Part shown: positions 35,389-48,610 of the stretch, piece by piece
Layout: every line of letters starts with the position of its first letter
Position numbering within the stretch: the stretch's first letter is position 1
Origin: Sipunculus nudus
Taxonomy: Eukaryota; Annelida; Sipuncula; Golfingiida; Sipunculidae
Length of the DNA: 64,000 nt
Reading direction: 5' to 3'
NCBI GenBank assembly: GCA_026874595.1
Contig: CM049314.1
Coordinates: 56,902,300-56,966,299 of the forward strand
Notes under the pieces: model-generated
What the model saw: the letters and a program-made list of their open reading frames with translations, nothing else
What the model was told of the DNA's origin: nothing
Databases searched by the model: none
Program-made: the position numbers and the translations under genes

Positions 35389-38300
35389 AGATAACAACTG
35401 GTCAAAATATCAAATTAAATAAAAAAATAAAACAATGAATAGTGTCTGAAAAGTGATACGCATGTATAGAGGGTTAAATAGAAATATAACAAGGGACCCA
35501 TGGGTCAAAGCGCTCAGCTGAATTTTTTTAAATTTAAGCAAATGCAAAATTTCTTATTCTGTTGTTTATAGTTTAATATTTGCATTTGCAAAGCTATGAG
35601 GAAAGGGCACTACTACTTTGTGATAATCAAGTACTTTATATATGATTGTCAAACTAAAACGAAACTGCTATGATAAAACAGTAAAGTTTAACATATTGTT
35701 TTTGCATATGAAACTTTATTTCACTTCTTACTGAGGCAGGGAAATCATGATTTTGAGTGTATATCAAACCATTCCTCAGCATACCCGTTATTGGCAGGAG
35801 GAAATGATTTAATTAAATAATTATTTTTATCATATACAATTTTTTAATACAAAATATTAATTTTTGAAATGATAAATCTGAAAATACCAGATTATTCTTA
35901 ATAATAAGTTGCACCATTTTTTATCCTGAGTTTGGTTCATATCATGTCAGCTTATGCATACATAAATATTTATTTCATTTTTTAATCATAATATGTTTAA
36001 TTAGGTGAATGAGCAGGGCGTCCTCCCATGGTATTAACTATAACAGTCCCTTTGCTTCGCTGCAAGTCTAGAGACTGTCAAACTATGCCTATCAGTCCAA
36101 TTATGAATTGTTACTGAGTGGTTCATGCATTCACTGCTGTCTATAAATCTTCACAGGAACAGCCAGTCTGGGCTGAAGTCTGACTGAAGCATGTGCTAGC
36201 AAATTAAAGATGTCTTATCAGAATCATGTATCCCATGCCTAGCCTTGAGTCAGGAAGGCTATATACTAAATATACAGTCAGACGGTAATACACCTCTGAT
36301 TTTGTTCATTTGTTTGATCATTAATAGTTGAAATATAAATATTTAATAATTAACGGTTTATCTGATTGATCATAATTAAAACATTCACAATAAATTATTC
36401 TTCAAAATTATAAATTGGAAAATCAAAGAAGTGCCCTCATGAGCTGGAGAATAATACCCACTTTACAGAACATAGGGATGCCCACATAAACTAAACATAA
36501 TAAAGAGAAGAAAAAATGGGACCGCCTAAAAGTGCCGACATTATACACCTGTCAACTTAATGAAGTTGCCCACTAAGAGAGGTTTGACTGTAGTATATAC
36601 ATCCAGCTGTATGTGGATAGGCCTACTGTGGATATGTAGCTATAGAGATAACTCGATGCAACGAGCCAGGGTTATACTTTAATTTAATGTCATGATAATA
36701 TTATCTAAATAAGAAGTAAGATTTGAACCAGGTTTAAACTAAAGAGTTTATTAATTTTGACATATGTACAAGTGTAGTAAAGTAATATGAACAGGTCTGA
36801 TATTACACAATGTTTTACAGATACATTTGCTGAAAAAAGATGAATAGTAATGATGTGACTGATAGGTAGCAGGTTAAAATCAGAAAAAAGTTGATATTCT
36901 GACACAGATGGAACAACTTTATTTTCTTCTTTTTATGTGCTGTTATTAATCTTGTACAGACAACATTAGTATTTATCGCTGTTTGTGCATTTGCATGGCC
37001 ACACGCCAACACTATACGTCAACCACCTTTCTTTAGTTATGACACTGTAACTCGATATTGTAACTGGAAGTATATATAAACATAGTTGGTTACACAGTAT
37101 ACATAATTTCTTGTTGTTTAAAGCCCATAGAGATGGGTACCCACGGTTCCATACACTTCTGATATCAGGCTCTTTCGCTTCCTGCCTGGTAAGCCTCCGC
37201 TTATTTAACATTAAGATAGACACACATTACATATCGCACTTGCAATCTAATATGTATAAATCGCATTATGAAATAGAGCATACCTGCAAATTCAAAATAT
37301 AAGGGCGGGAGATAATTATGAAAAGAAATTTGAATTGTCTGAGGATATAATAAAATTATTGGCAAAGCTAAAATTTCAATTTATCACATCCTAGTAAAAT
37401 AAATATAAATAGTGGAGACACAAAAAGAAGATCAATGAGTAACTTCGATGGATGAGTTGCAGCATGCACATTTAGGCCTATCCTATAAAGAAGCAAACAT
37501 GTTTATGTATATATACGTGGGGAAACACCATCCTGTATTGCTCATACTAATGTTTGACAAACAACTTGGTCATAAATATAAAAACACGTCAATTAGGCTC
37601 ATACAAGGTAAATAAATTACCATGTCCATGAAAGATATAAGCTTACAATTAAAGTTGTAATGACAATAGCAAACACAAAAGGGTCATCTTGAACAACTAT
37701 AAAGTGGTGGTACGAGGTGTCCTGAATTGGTAAGCCTACCTTCCTAGCATTCTACAGTCATCACGAATGACCTAAAATGAGAAATTAAAAGTAATTTGGC
37801 CATGATCTATTAACCAAATTTTACAAGTTAAAGCCAGGTATATCGTCACTCGTCATCTGAGTGACAGATTTGTCATAATTAGAAGGCTTATGCTAGAGCA
37901 GATGGAGTGTTGTTACATAAATAGAGAAAGTTTATGATTTCAAATTTAAATGACCTTACTAGCACCACCATTACAAAAACATGGAAAAGCGAAAATAGAT
38001 GAAGGCTTAACAGATCTTATTAAATATTACGCTACAGTTATGAACTCATTTATATTTTTCTGATATATCCATGATATCAAAGTTTTTTCTTTATTTTCTA
38101 CTCTTGTATACGCATTGATGTATCGCATCCATTTTTTTCTGTTTGAAAATGGAATGATAAACATCGGACTGAAGAGTAGGTCTAACAGAGGTTGTTTATT
38201 GTAAATTATATAGTTAAGTACATAATGATATGTGTGCCTTAAGTTCTTGAATGGATATTGCATTCATCTTTTTTATACATCCTGTGTTCACTGTTTCGTA

Positions 38301-40258
38301 TTGTGTTAGAATTCATTCTAAATTTCTGCTGGAAGATCATACCGGTATGAAAGTGTACGTTAGCCTACAGATTTTGTCAGGATTATACAGATGTACATGT
38401 AGTTGAAAACCATTGATTAGATCAGTTTTTTCTTCTAGTTTGTTAGGCTTTTATGTTGTTTTGTTTTCAACAGTTATTACCTTGCATACATTGGCTATTG
38501 ATGTTTGTTTGCTCCATGTTTTTTTTTTCTGATGTGTTCAGAGAAATATATGGAAGTAGAATGCGCCTAAAGATATGTAATCATTACATGAAGTCTGAGT
38601 TGTTCATGTTGTAGTTTTGAACAATTACCTTAAATACATTAAGTATTACCTGATTTTACCAAAATTGCCTTCTTTATAAAGTGTAAGAGATACATATTTG
38701 TATATTTTAAGTGTCAACAGATAATTTGCTTTTGAGTAGTGTATCTTTCCAAGTTTTCGCTTTGACTTTGTCAACTTAGAGGAATAGCCTGAGACATTAA
38801 AATCATTTTAAAGTATGAGTCAGGAACGTTGCCTGGAGGCCATATTTGATTAATGCAAACTTAGTACTGTAAGTTGATCAATTAATATTATTTTGGTAGT
38901 CTTCTAATATGTGCATCCAAACATATTTCCTAGACGAATGAAAACAAAATAATGCGTGTTGCAATTTGTGGAAGGTCGTTTCCATATAATGACTGTTCTA
39001 ATAGGCGGTCTGGGTTTTTGGGTTTTTCGGGCCGGCCAAAAATTGGAGTACATGAAGCATCAAGCAGGCTGTGTCAGCATTTCATTCTGTCCAGGGATTC
39101 GTTCTTGTAATGATTTTAAATATAAAATGAATTGTTTCAATAAATGTTTACAGGTTCATGAAACATTTAGTCAGGCTGCTACTAGCTACAAGATAATAAA
39201 AATTCCCTAAAACAACAATATTCAACCGTTTAATCGCTCATATTACATTTCTAAAGAGTGTATGTCACCCCTCTCATCAACTATCGTTAGCAAAGTTCTT
39301 ATTAAATTATTGTCCCATACAAGTGCTTCTTCACTAGTTGGCATAAATCCAATATGTTACAAGGTCAAAGTAAATGTCAATACTGATTGGATAGATACCA
39401 TCAAACCCACTATGCTATTTATTAACTATAATGAACATTACATCACAAACTTTGGTATACAGTTTACCTACTTGAATCGAACAATCTATGTTCACGACCA
39501 GTCTAGGAAAACAATGAAATAAAATCTTCTTAGATTTATATGCTACATGATAGATTAACTAGGGCTGCAAGCGTATGAGCCACCTGGTGGCCGTACTGCT
39601 CAACTTCACAGCTTTTTTTAAGGTTTGAAGGGGTTTGCTTCCATCGGTGTTTCTTCTACCATGTTTCTTCTCCTTGCTTATGGGTTTTGTCGTGCATGCG
39701 TAAGGTCAGGCCCCTAGTCGGGCAGTATTGTTATGGTAAACAGTCACAGGAAGATTGTGTTTATTCAGGTTCAGAAATATGAGACGTATGGAACTTTTGT
39801 AGTCCACCAGAAATAAATAATAGCGTGAGCTTATACACATATCATTGCAAATGACTATATACCTTCAAAAGAATGAGTAACGTTTGTATTGCTACCAGGT
39901 TAATAATAAAATGTGCTAATGCCCTTGACAATCAACACATGATTCACACGACAGAAATCTCGACACAATTCCAACACAATTATCGAAATTAATTCTGTCC
40001 TACTTTCTTTATGGTAACGTAAGTAACTGCTGAATCGAAATATACCAATGCTGATGCAGATGGTAACAAATGGACAACACATTTGCTGATACAAGAAGAT
40101 CAAAAGCAAGTAAATAACAGAAAAGGGGTAAAGTTTGGTTTTCTAAAACTCTTAAAATGCTTAAATGAAAATTTGTAAAAATGGGTAATACCATACAAAA
40201 ATAACTCATAGAATAAGTAATTGCATGTGACATATCGTTTTCACAACATAACAAAAAG
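35389..40258. other. Intergenic AT-rich stretch, no supported gene
   Basis: Only short frames without domains are present (for example 38956-39210 and 39262-39522). No repeats longer than a few tens of bases were recognised by eye. It lies 3' of the minus-strand acyl-CoA synthetase-like gene. No convincing AATAAA signal was found within the first 300 bp past that gene's stop. Confidence 0.55.
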
Positions 40259-41934
40259 TCAAGCTTGCAATTTAACCACTTCATTTACAAGAGAAGAGCA
40301 AATGGTTTTTAATTCTTTCCTCGATACTTTACCGGATGGAAGCCTCGGGAATTCGTCGAGGAGTACGGCATATTTCGGTGCCATGTTTATCCCATCTTTT
40401 CCATTTTTGAATTTGTCTTCGCCCCATCGGAGTACCTCGTTTGCGGTAAAACATTTCTCTCCGCTTGGAATAACACAGGCACAGATTTCCTCACCCAGCC
40501 GTTCATCAGGAACGCCAATCACCTGCACAGCCTTGATTTCAGGGTGTTCAGCCAAACGTTTTTCAATATACGATGGCTGTAATTTGAAACCAGCTCGTGT
40601 GATTAATTCTGATTTCCTGTCTACAATTTTTATTCTCCCGTAGGTGTCCATCACCGCCAAATCTCCCGTTTGAAACCAGCCTTCTGGTGACCCAATTGCG
40701 TGTTTCCCTGTCGAGTGAAGGTATCCTGAAGACATAAAGGGAGTCCGTATGAAAAGTTCACCACCTCTCCACGATGCAGCAATACATTATTTTCATCGAC
40801 CAGTTTCATTTCCAAGCCTGGTAACGGGGATCCGATGAAACCATCAGCAAGCGGACTAGAATCTTTCGGTGTGATAATTCCATACATAGTCTCTGTAGTA
40901 CCATAAGCATTCACCAGTTTTGCTCCTGGAAGAATCTGCTTGAAATTTTCTCCAAATGATTGGTTCAACATTTGGCCGGCTGTTATACAAAGCCTTAAAC
41001 ACTTTAAACTGTGTCGCGATATCTCTGGGTTTCTTATGATGTCAAACAAGATATAGCCGAATGTGAAGGCGACAGTGCATTTTTCCCATTCGATGATGTT
41101 ACAAATGCAGTGTATATCGGTCTTCGAAACATGCGTATCGACACACACACAAACTATGTCCGACACAAGGAACCAAAAAAGTGTCGGAAAAGATGAATTA
41201 TGTGCGATTGACCTATCGCTAAAATAAATGTCTGTTCTATTTAGTCCAAGTTCTTCAGCAAGAACTAATGAGTTATTGAAGATCTGAAAATGACTGTAAG
41301 CAACAACTTTTGGATTTCCAGTGCTTCCTGACGTGAAAAATACCAAGGCATCAGAATCAGGGTTGTTCAGTCTTTGTAAAAAACCTTCATTTAGGAACTT
41401 CGCTGTCTTCTGAAGTTTGGAAAGAGGAGTGATGCTGCAATTTTTCAATTCTGTTTGCATTTTACCATATGCTATTAAGCATAAGTCTGGTAAAAATAAG
41501 GCGAGTTTCTCAAGCTCGTCAAGTTTCATATAAACCCACTGGAAAAAGAAACATTTGCAATTTGTTTCTGTAAGCACTTTCTTGAGCTGCTCACAGCTAT
41601 CAATATCGTGGGGGAGAAACACGACCGCACCTCCTAACTCGAACACAGCCGACACAATCATGAACGTCTCTCGGCTGTTAGCCCCGACCACTGCTACTCG
41701 AAGTTTTTCGTCGTAGTCATGGTGTCTTGTCAAGCTTCGTAAGCCGTTTGCTATTTCCTTTGACTCTTTGTATAGCTCTGCGAATGTTAGTGCATCCTTT
41801 GTCATATCATCTTTGTAAATAACAACTGCCTCCTTGCTTGGACTTTCTTTATATCGTTTCAACAGAAGATCCGAAAATGTGGCATAGAAAAATTTGCTTG
41901 TAGATGGGGTGTGAATGTAACTTAAGCCTTCCAT
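40259..41934 (-). CDS. Adenylate-forming enzyme (acyl-CoA synthetase/4CL-like), one apparent frameshift
   Basis: The ANL superfamily uses ATP to activate a carboxylate as acyl-AMP, then usually makes a thioester with CoA. Coding is continuous over about 557 codons without introns. It starts at ATG 41934, with no upstream in-frame start needed. Visible motifs are P-loop FFTSGSTGNPKV (residues about 199-210), NAYGTTE (about 342), GWFQTGDLAV (about 420), IVDRKSELI (about 435) and, near the end, LPSGKVSRKEL with the catalytic-type Lys. All signature motifs are intact. At about 40758-40762 the frame shifts: GAGGTGGTGAAC lacks one G relative to the register in which GE, an ELFIRTP-like phrase and FMSSGY would read through. 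The protein ends KLQA, not a peroxisomal SKL. Substrate cannot be inferred. This may be a genuine gene with a sequencing error, a polymorphism or a young pseudogene. The absence of introns, unlike the related gene at 58.8 kb, would fit a retrocopy or simple intron loss. Confidence 0.8.
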
Positions 41935-42027
41935 ATTTTAGTGAAAATGTATCTCATTAACTCACCTTATGTACGGTTTCTTATTCGAGCAAACGTAATG
42001 CCTATTTACTTCATGTGAAACCCGTAG

Positions 42028-42138
42028 CTGAAATAATACAGGAGCTCATTCCTTGCAATCAGTCTGCTTAGCTCTCCTCTGTGAAGCATGGCCTTCCGGT
42101 TAGGTTATGAATAACATGATACTTAGTATAAATCTCAC
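42028..42138 (-). other. Probable 5'UTR intron of the acyl-CoA synthetase-like gene
   Basis: On the minus strand, CTACGCAG|GTGAGATTT (exon ending at 42139) is a strong donor. TATTATTTCAG|CTACGGG (exon starting at 42027) is a good acceptor, giving a 111-bp intron. The downstream exon runs without interruption into the start ATG at 41934. This is inferred from splice signals only; no transcript evidence exists here. A second donor-like AAG|GTGAGT near 41962 has no acceptor before the ATG. Confidence 0.45.
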
Positions 42139-42245
42139 CTGCGTAGTTCTATTTTCGCCCAGGAACAGTCTGGTTACTTCGTTGCTACAGTCTGCAGCGC
42201 TGACACATAGTGAACAAGTGCCGGGCGCTACAGCCTCCGGCGGGG

Positions 42246-42261
42246 ATAGTATATATACTAT
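42246..42261 (-). promoter_or_regulatory. Possible TATA-box region
   Basis: The 16-bp palindrome ATAGTATATATACTAT sits next to a GC-rich block (GCCGGGCGCTACAGCCTCCG on the + strand, 42220-42240). It lies about 110 bp upstream of the inferred 5'UTR donor. Transcription starting about 30 bp downstream, near 42220, would give a first exon of about 80 bp. Because the site is palindromic, it could also serve the other strand. Confidence 0.3.
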
Positions 42262-42914
42262 GCAAGTTTTGTACGGATCGTTGCAAACCCTCAGACACGT
42301 ATATGCCTTGTGTAGCTTGGGGTCAAAACCCCAACATATCATTGATACAGATGCTAAGACTATGTTGGCACCAAACCTTTCGCTGAATGATCAGTATGTA
42401 AGAAAGTTTGGGCACTTAGCCTGAATGAAATCAGATATTGCTTCGTCTCCGTCGGGCTGCAGGAGTCTTCTGGTTGGACCAGCCAATATGAATTAAGCAT
42501 CGTTGACAACACCGCGATGTATGATGAGAAGGATGCTTATGAAAATGAGGGTATATCCTCGTGCATGGCACTGGCATTCCTTATTGGAGGGGAGGCGTTT
42601 ATTTGCATAGATTGCCAAATTAATTTGCATGGAATTCCTTTTCCGTCGATATCTTGTTACGCATGCGCGTATACAACTCCCGCGTGGAAGGATGGCAACA
42701 ACTTAACTCCGGGAGTACAAAGGATAAAAACATCTACAGGCGTACATAAAGGTGTTATATCGATATAATTTGATCTATATTTTAAGTTTATTTCTAAATG
42801 TAAATACGTGATTGCTGCTCAATTGCACAACAAGCACTGGTGTTCCTCTAAGTACCTTAGGGTTGACTCTCCCCGCCAGACTCCTTCACAGTTAAATGGA
42901 GTCGGTACGGGTCG

Positions 42915-43022
42915 GACTAGTTACTTCGTACCATTCTTACTTCGTTCTTTGCAACTTCGTACCACTATAAATTCGTACTTTAACTACCCTCTCCGCTTCG
43001 TACCATCGCGACTTCGTACCCA
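42915..43022. repeat. Cluster of (A/G)CTTCGTACC words
   Basis: ACTTCGTACC occurs at 42923, 42954 and 43011. Variants ACTTCGTTC (about 42939), ATTCGTAC (about 42971) and GCTTCGTACC (about 42994) lie between them. Spacing varies between about 15 and 24 bp, so this is an irregular tandem array. It may be the remnant of a MITE sub-terminal repeat or a binding-site array. No gene is associated on the + strand. Confidence 0.65.
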
Positions 43023-43217
43023 CGTCCCTGACAGTGAAGTTTAAGCAAGTTGCACTGATAAAAAAATCTCCAATAAGAAATTCACTATTTTGTATCCAAA
43101 ACATGACACTCAACAAAGACTTATATACTTACAACATACTTACAAATGCTTAATCTACTTCCTTTGTATATATTATAGTTTTAGCATAAAATAAAACTTT
43201 TCTCTGCCCCCACCCCC

Positions 43218-43218
<1 letters not shown>

Positions 43219-43251
<33 letters not shown>

Positions 43252-43252
43252 A
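43219..43252. repeat. (CT)n microsatellite
   Basis: CT-rich tract preceded by CCCCCACCCCC. It lies in a gene-free AT-rich interval (43023-44017) that also holds TATG/TGTA-rich sequence at 43525-43625. Confidence 0.9.
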
Positions 43253-43778
43253 TAACACAACTGATGCAAACAAAAGAACAATATTAATGTGTATGGCTAT
43301 AAGAAAGGATTTATTATATGCTCTTGAAGCATTTAACTAATAAGTTATGTTATGTTTGTGTATGTTAAATAATTAAATATTTTAATATTATTAAAAGAAT
43401 TGCTTTTATCATCATGCTATTACATTAATATTTTAAAAAGGGTATGTCATTACCAGTGTGTAAAAAGGAAATATTAGTCCTTTTTTCTTTCTTACAGTCC
43501 TGCAAGGATAACAAATTTAATTGATATATATGTATGCGTATATGTGTATGTATGTACATGTATATGTATATATAAATATGTGTGTATATGTATGTGTGTA
43601 TAATATGTATGTGTATAATGATTAATGTACATATAAGCACATGTATTTATTAATTTGAATATGTTTTAAAAATATTAGAGAAAAGCCAAATGAATTTTTT
43701 ATATACTTTCAAATAGGGAAAAGCAATTTTAAACAATAGGGTGGCTGTTATTATTGTTATTTTATTATTATTAATATG

Positions 43779-43787
43779 ATTATTATT

Positions 43788-43818
<31 letters not shown>

Positions 43819-43826
43819 TTATTATG
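43779..43826. repeat. (ATT)n microsatellite
   Basis: ATT trinucleotide tract with one TTTTT interruption; about 15 units. Confidence 0.9.
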
Positions 43827-44017
43827 AATTAATCTGTAAGAACAGGCATCTTAATTTCACTATAAACTTGGTTTCTCAATATAGAATTCATTTAAATTTA
43901 TTTAATCTAATTAACATTAATTTTATAGAAATAAGGTGAAGAAATATTCAAATGTGAATTTAAAGGGAAAAGAAACAAAAAAAAGAAACAGTCAATTTTG
44001 ATGTTCAGTTAAACGAG

Positions 44018-46298
44018 ATGAATAGAAATATATTAAGAAAAACTTACAGATATGCCCTCTATAGATATTTACGTTTATTTTGTATTTTTAGTGGTGGAAA
44101 TTTCAACAATACATTGACAGATAAAAGTACGTTAAATATAATTGTTAGAGGTTTAAGAAATTTAAAAAAAAGATCAATTTTACTTGGGCAAGGAAACAAA
44201 AGGCTGGGATAATTATGTTACACCAACCCTATAATGAACTACCATATGGAATCACATGGAATTATGATTTGGGAGGACAGGTTATGACTCATTGTGGTAG
44301 ACATTAGAGAGGGGTAACATGTAATTTGTAAAAAGTTGCTTGTCTTAACATTAAACTTTGATCTATATGATATATGGAGGATAAATATCCAGAATTATAT
44401 CAGTATACATGGAGACAGGCTTCAATGTAAATATATACTGGAATAGATTATTCTCTTACACCGTCAAAATTACATAATAAAGTTTCAGATGTTACAACTA
44501 TTCCTGCCTATAAATCAGATCATTCAGGAGTTATTTTATTCAAAGAAGCTATAACAGAGAGAAGGGGTAGAGGTTATTGCAATTGTAATTATAACCTTCT
44601 AAAGGATAAGATATATATATAGATGATGTATTCAAAATTAGAAGAAACGGTGAAGAAAGATTATTATATCAATCAAAATTTACATTTGGCATTTCTTAAA
44701 TATAAAATTAGGAAAGAAACAATTCAATATTTTTTTAAAAAGTATATATCGAGAAACGAGATATACGAGAGAAAAAAATATGCATAGTTGGAGAACAACA
44801 AGAGTTAGAATATAAAGAGAATGAAACAGACAGATTTGTACACTTGAAAAAAGAAATGCAAGAATTATATGAAACAAAAACTAAAGGAATAATAACCAGA
44901 GCAAATATTAGATGGGCTGATAAAGGAGAAAAAGTACCAAATATTTTTATAATATAGAAAAAAAAGAAAATAGTACAAGGAAACGTATAAAAGTAGATGA
45001 TGAGGGACACATTATAACTGGCAGAATAAAAAATTAGATAAAAAAGGATAAAAATGGTATGCTTCTTACAAATCTACAATAGATCAAATAGAGAAAAATT
45101 ACTTCTGTAAAAATAAAGATATTCATAAGCTCACAGATGCATAACCAAAAACAACATTTGAAGGATACTTGTGAGCTGAAGAATGTTTTTAAGTTATGAA
45201 AACTTTTTTTTAAATAAGTCACCGGGAAATGGTAGTCTGAGCGTTGAATGTTTTACTAGTTTGTGGGAAAACTTGGGATGGTTAATGGTTGAAAGCTTTA
45301 ACTTTTCTTTAGAAACTGGAAGTCTACCTCCCGCACAAAAACAAGCTGTCATCGTTTTGTTTGAGGAGAAAGATAAAGACTAAAATAAAGAACCGGCGCC
45401 TAATTTCCTTATAGAATATTGGTTACATAATTATGAAAAAAGCACTATCCTTTAGATTAAAAGATATTTTATCAAAATTTGTCCACCACCACCCCCCCCC
45501 CCCCCCCCCGAAAGTCAGCATGGCTTTATGAAACATTCATCTATTACAAAAGCAGTCAGAATTATTTTGGATGCTAATCAAAGAAATCTCAACGGAATAA
45601 TAATCACAACAGACTTTGAGAAGGCTGTTGACACATTAGAATGGAGTTTTATTTATGATACACTTACATGTTTAAATTTTGAGAACAGCTTTATAAAACT
45701 GGTGAAATTGTTTTACAGTAATGTTGAAGCTTGTATAATGAATAATGGTCACTCATCAGGTTATTTTATAACTGAAAGAGGAGTAAGACAAGGAGATCCA
45801 CCCTCACCTTACATTTTCATCTTATGTTTAGAAATGATAGCTGTCTATATCTATACGTAGCTATTCACAAATAAATGGTATAAATATAATGGAGAAAATA
45901 ATTGAAACTAGTATGATGTGCAGATAATACAACTGATATTGTTTAGAATCTAAACTCTGCTAAAGTTGTATAATATTCGACCTAAACTATGTAAAAACAA
46001 AAAGATAAGTGAGTTTAATATAAAATATAAGATTTTAAAGGTATTTCTAAATGAAAAACTTAATAAATGTGTTATTAGTAATGATCCATACTGCCATACA
46101 GCTTTTGAAAATATCAACCATTTCTTTTTTTATTGTTCAGTTGCCAATTATTTTGGAGAGCAGTTAGTGGTTTATGTAGAATATCAGCAATTTTTTAACA
46201 GAAAAAAAATGTTATCTAAGAGAAGACTATTTTCCGTGTTAATGCATCATGCTTTGTACGTAATAGGGTCCCTTTCCAATAAAGAAATTAATGAATAA
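44018..46298 (+). pseudogene. Tx1/L1-like LINE remnant, internally deleted
   Basis: Endonuclease traces are visible at 44090-44200: a GGNFNNTL box (family GGDFN), then a FTWARKQK-like phrase in another frame. RT motifs follow: KSPGNGSLSVE (about 45219-45250), LPPAQKQAVIVLF...KDKD (about 45330-45380), TTDFEKAVDTLEWSF (about 45608-45652) and RGVRQGDPPSPYIFIL (about 45777-45825). The polymerase box reads CADNT near 45921 instead of YADDT. Directly after it the sequence jumps to a C-terminal His/Cys-type segment (CHTAFENINHFFFYC, near 46090-46135), so several hundred codons are missing. The last frame ends at 46298. An 18-C run at 45492-45509 interrupts the block before QHGF-like sequence. Motif wording is closest to Tx1/L1-type elements. 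The copy is dead. Confidence 0.85.
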
Positions 46299-46571
46299 CT
46301 GTTTCTGTGTGTTATTATTCCTGTTTTCGGGATTTCATAACGTTGATAAAAACTTAAAAACTCTTACCCCAGAGACTTACATTTTTCTAGCTGTTATTTC
46401 GTGCGTACCGAGAGCTCTCTTTTAAATATCTCTCCCAGGTGCCGTTTTCTTTTTACAAACTTCAGCGAGTAGTATCTGACAAGGAACTGTTTTTGGTTAG
46501 TGGGATAATTAATATGCTGAAACCAGCCGATTACTTTTCGGCTGACTTAAACTTAGTAGTAACTCAGTTTG

Positions 46572-46574
<3 letters not shown>

Positions 46575-46628
<54 letters not shown>
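46575..46628. repeat. (TA)n microsatellite
   Basis: Perfect TA tract within the left arm; the right arm has only short AT-rich sequence at the matching place (about 56700-56720). Confidence 0.95.
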
Positions 46629-46633
<5 letters not shown>

Positions 46634-47133
46634 AGGAATGAACCCGCAATTAAAACATCATAACTGACACAGTGTATGATTTTCCGACTCGAAAAATTCA
46701 CTGTATACTCAGGAGACATGTATGATGTTTATAATAAGACCAGTCCAGTTCGTGGTGTACATTGATTAAAATTTATCAGGTCTTTAATGTCGACATAATA
46801 TATTGTGGTCTGTTTGATAAGATTTCTGAACCTGACAACGCTGCAGCTCATGAGAGCTAAAGCAAGAATGATGCCCAATCTGACAAGCAACATTGCATCC
46901 CATGCGGTTTCAATGGAATGGCGCCAGCTTGATATACTCGCCTAGCAACTGGGCGTGAGATGGTTTATGCAGCTGTAAGACGCTGTGGCTGAAACAATTG
47001 TTTTCGTTCCCTATCAAGAATATGTGTAATAGGTCACCTGTTTACACAATGTATAATGTTATACCGGGTCACAGGATGCATCTGGCATAAGGGAAAGACG
47101 TGTCCTCCTATTTGTTTACAAACACGAGATCTG

Positions 47134-47182
<49 letters not shown>

Positions 47183-47283
47183 ACATTTTTAATAATTAAT
47201 GGTACAGCCGTGTAAGTCTGTTGTCGCAGTGTAGGTAAATAGTAAGAGGGACGCCTTTGATAGAGGCTACTTATTTATTATTA

Positions 47284-47284
47284 T

Positions 47285-47334
<50 letters not shown>
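47284..47334. repeat. Compound (CA)n(TA)n microsatellite
   Basis: A CA tract passes directly into a TA tract. A separate TA tract at 47136-47179 precedes it. Confidence 0.95.
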
Positions 47335-47336
<2 letters not shown>

Positions 47337-48192
47337 CAAATGAAATAGTGTATATGGCATCACTGGTTTTGTGTTAGAGATAAAACTAACTAAGATCTTC
47401 GGGCACGCACGGTTTCACGGATAAATGTATTCTACGAAAACGTGACAGTAGGTGTTGCCTTCAGCCGCGTCTATGACAAAGCTATTTAAAATTCATAAAC
47501 ATGTTTAAAGCCGGATGATACATGTTTTCCTGAGTTATGTATAACTTTCACCAAAAATATATTTACGGATCGACGCTAAAACAACTGCATTAAAGTGGCG
47601 TCACTAGGCTTCTATACGAGATTAAGAGTTTCAAGATCTATAGACAAGCAAACTGTTAAGTGAATATGTCAACTTATCCTAAGATAAATGCATGATTGTA
47701 TTCTACAGACTTTAGTACTAGATAGCAGGTGACGTCAGCTATCATGTCACCTACCCAAGATGATGGATACAAAATTTCGAGCCCTTACATTGGACCACTT
47801 CTAAAATATGAGTGATTTTTCATTTTATTTTTTCAAACACACATTTTGACGACGCGAAAAAACCATTGCATATTGCGCCACCAGTCTTTTTAGCCAAATA
47901 CAGTGAACTGTTCCTTGGATATGTAACAGTATCAAAAAGAAAGGCGCACATATTCACTGAACACTTACGGTTGTCGAATCTCCAAATTATGACACCCCAA
48001 CCGGGTGTCGGAGGGTGAAAAGCCTATGTTTTTTATGACAAAGCATTAAACTGCCACAGGCAAGTACATGTTTAGTAAGAGTACATGTTGACCCTCCGTG
48101 AAGTGTCAGGCCTTGAGCAGCTACATGGCAGCGCGACAAGATATATATAATTATATATATATATTTTATCTTATATCTTATATCTGTAATCT

Positions 48193-48197
<5 letters not shown>

Positions 48198-48242
<45 letters not shown>
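48198..48242. repeat. (TA)n microsatellite
   Basis: Perfect TA tract preceded by TATCTTATATCTTATATC sequence from about 48165. Confidence 0.95.
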
Positions 48243-48248
<6 letters not shown>

Positions 48249-48515
48249 TGTTTATCTCGTCCAAGTATCTGTTTTTTATTACATTCTGCAATTTGGTTAA
48301 AAAGGATAAAAGGGGTGGTGGTTAGCAAATCTATTTAGGAGGGGTTTTTATGTGTAAGGTGTAATTTTTATAATGTTTACATACCGATACCCAATGATCA
48401 TAGTCATCCGTGTAGAAATTGTATTTTTTTAACTGGCCTGGAGAAGGAGAATACAGCTGACATTAGGGAATCGCCTCGCCGCCAGGTAACTATTAATTTC
48501 TTTCACTCTTCATGT

Positions 48516-48518
<3 letters not shown>

Positions 48519-48592
<74 letters not shown>

Positions 48593-48610
48593 CAGAGAGA
48601 GAGAGAGAGT
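48519..48610. repeat. Compound (TA)n(GA)n microsatellite
   Basis: A TA tract of about 70 bp (48519-48588) followed by a GA tract to about 48609, the longest simple repeat in the window. Confidence 0.95.
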
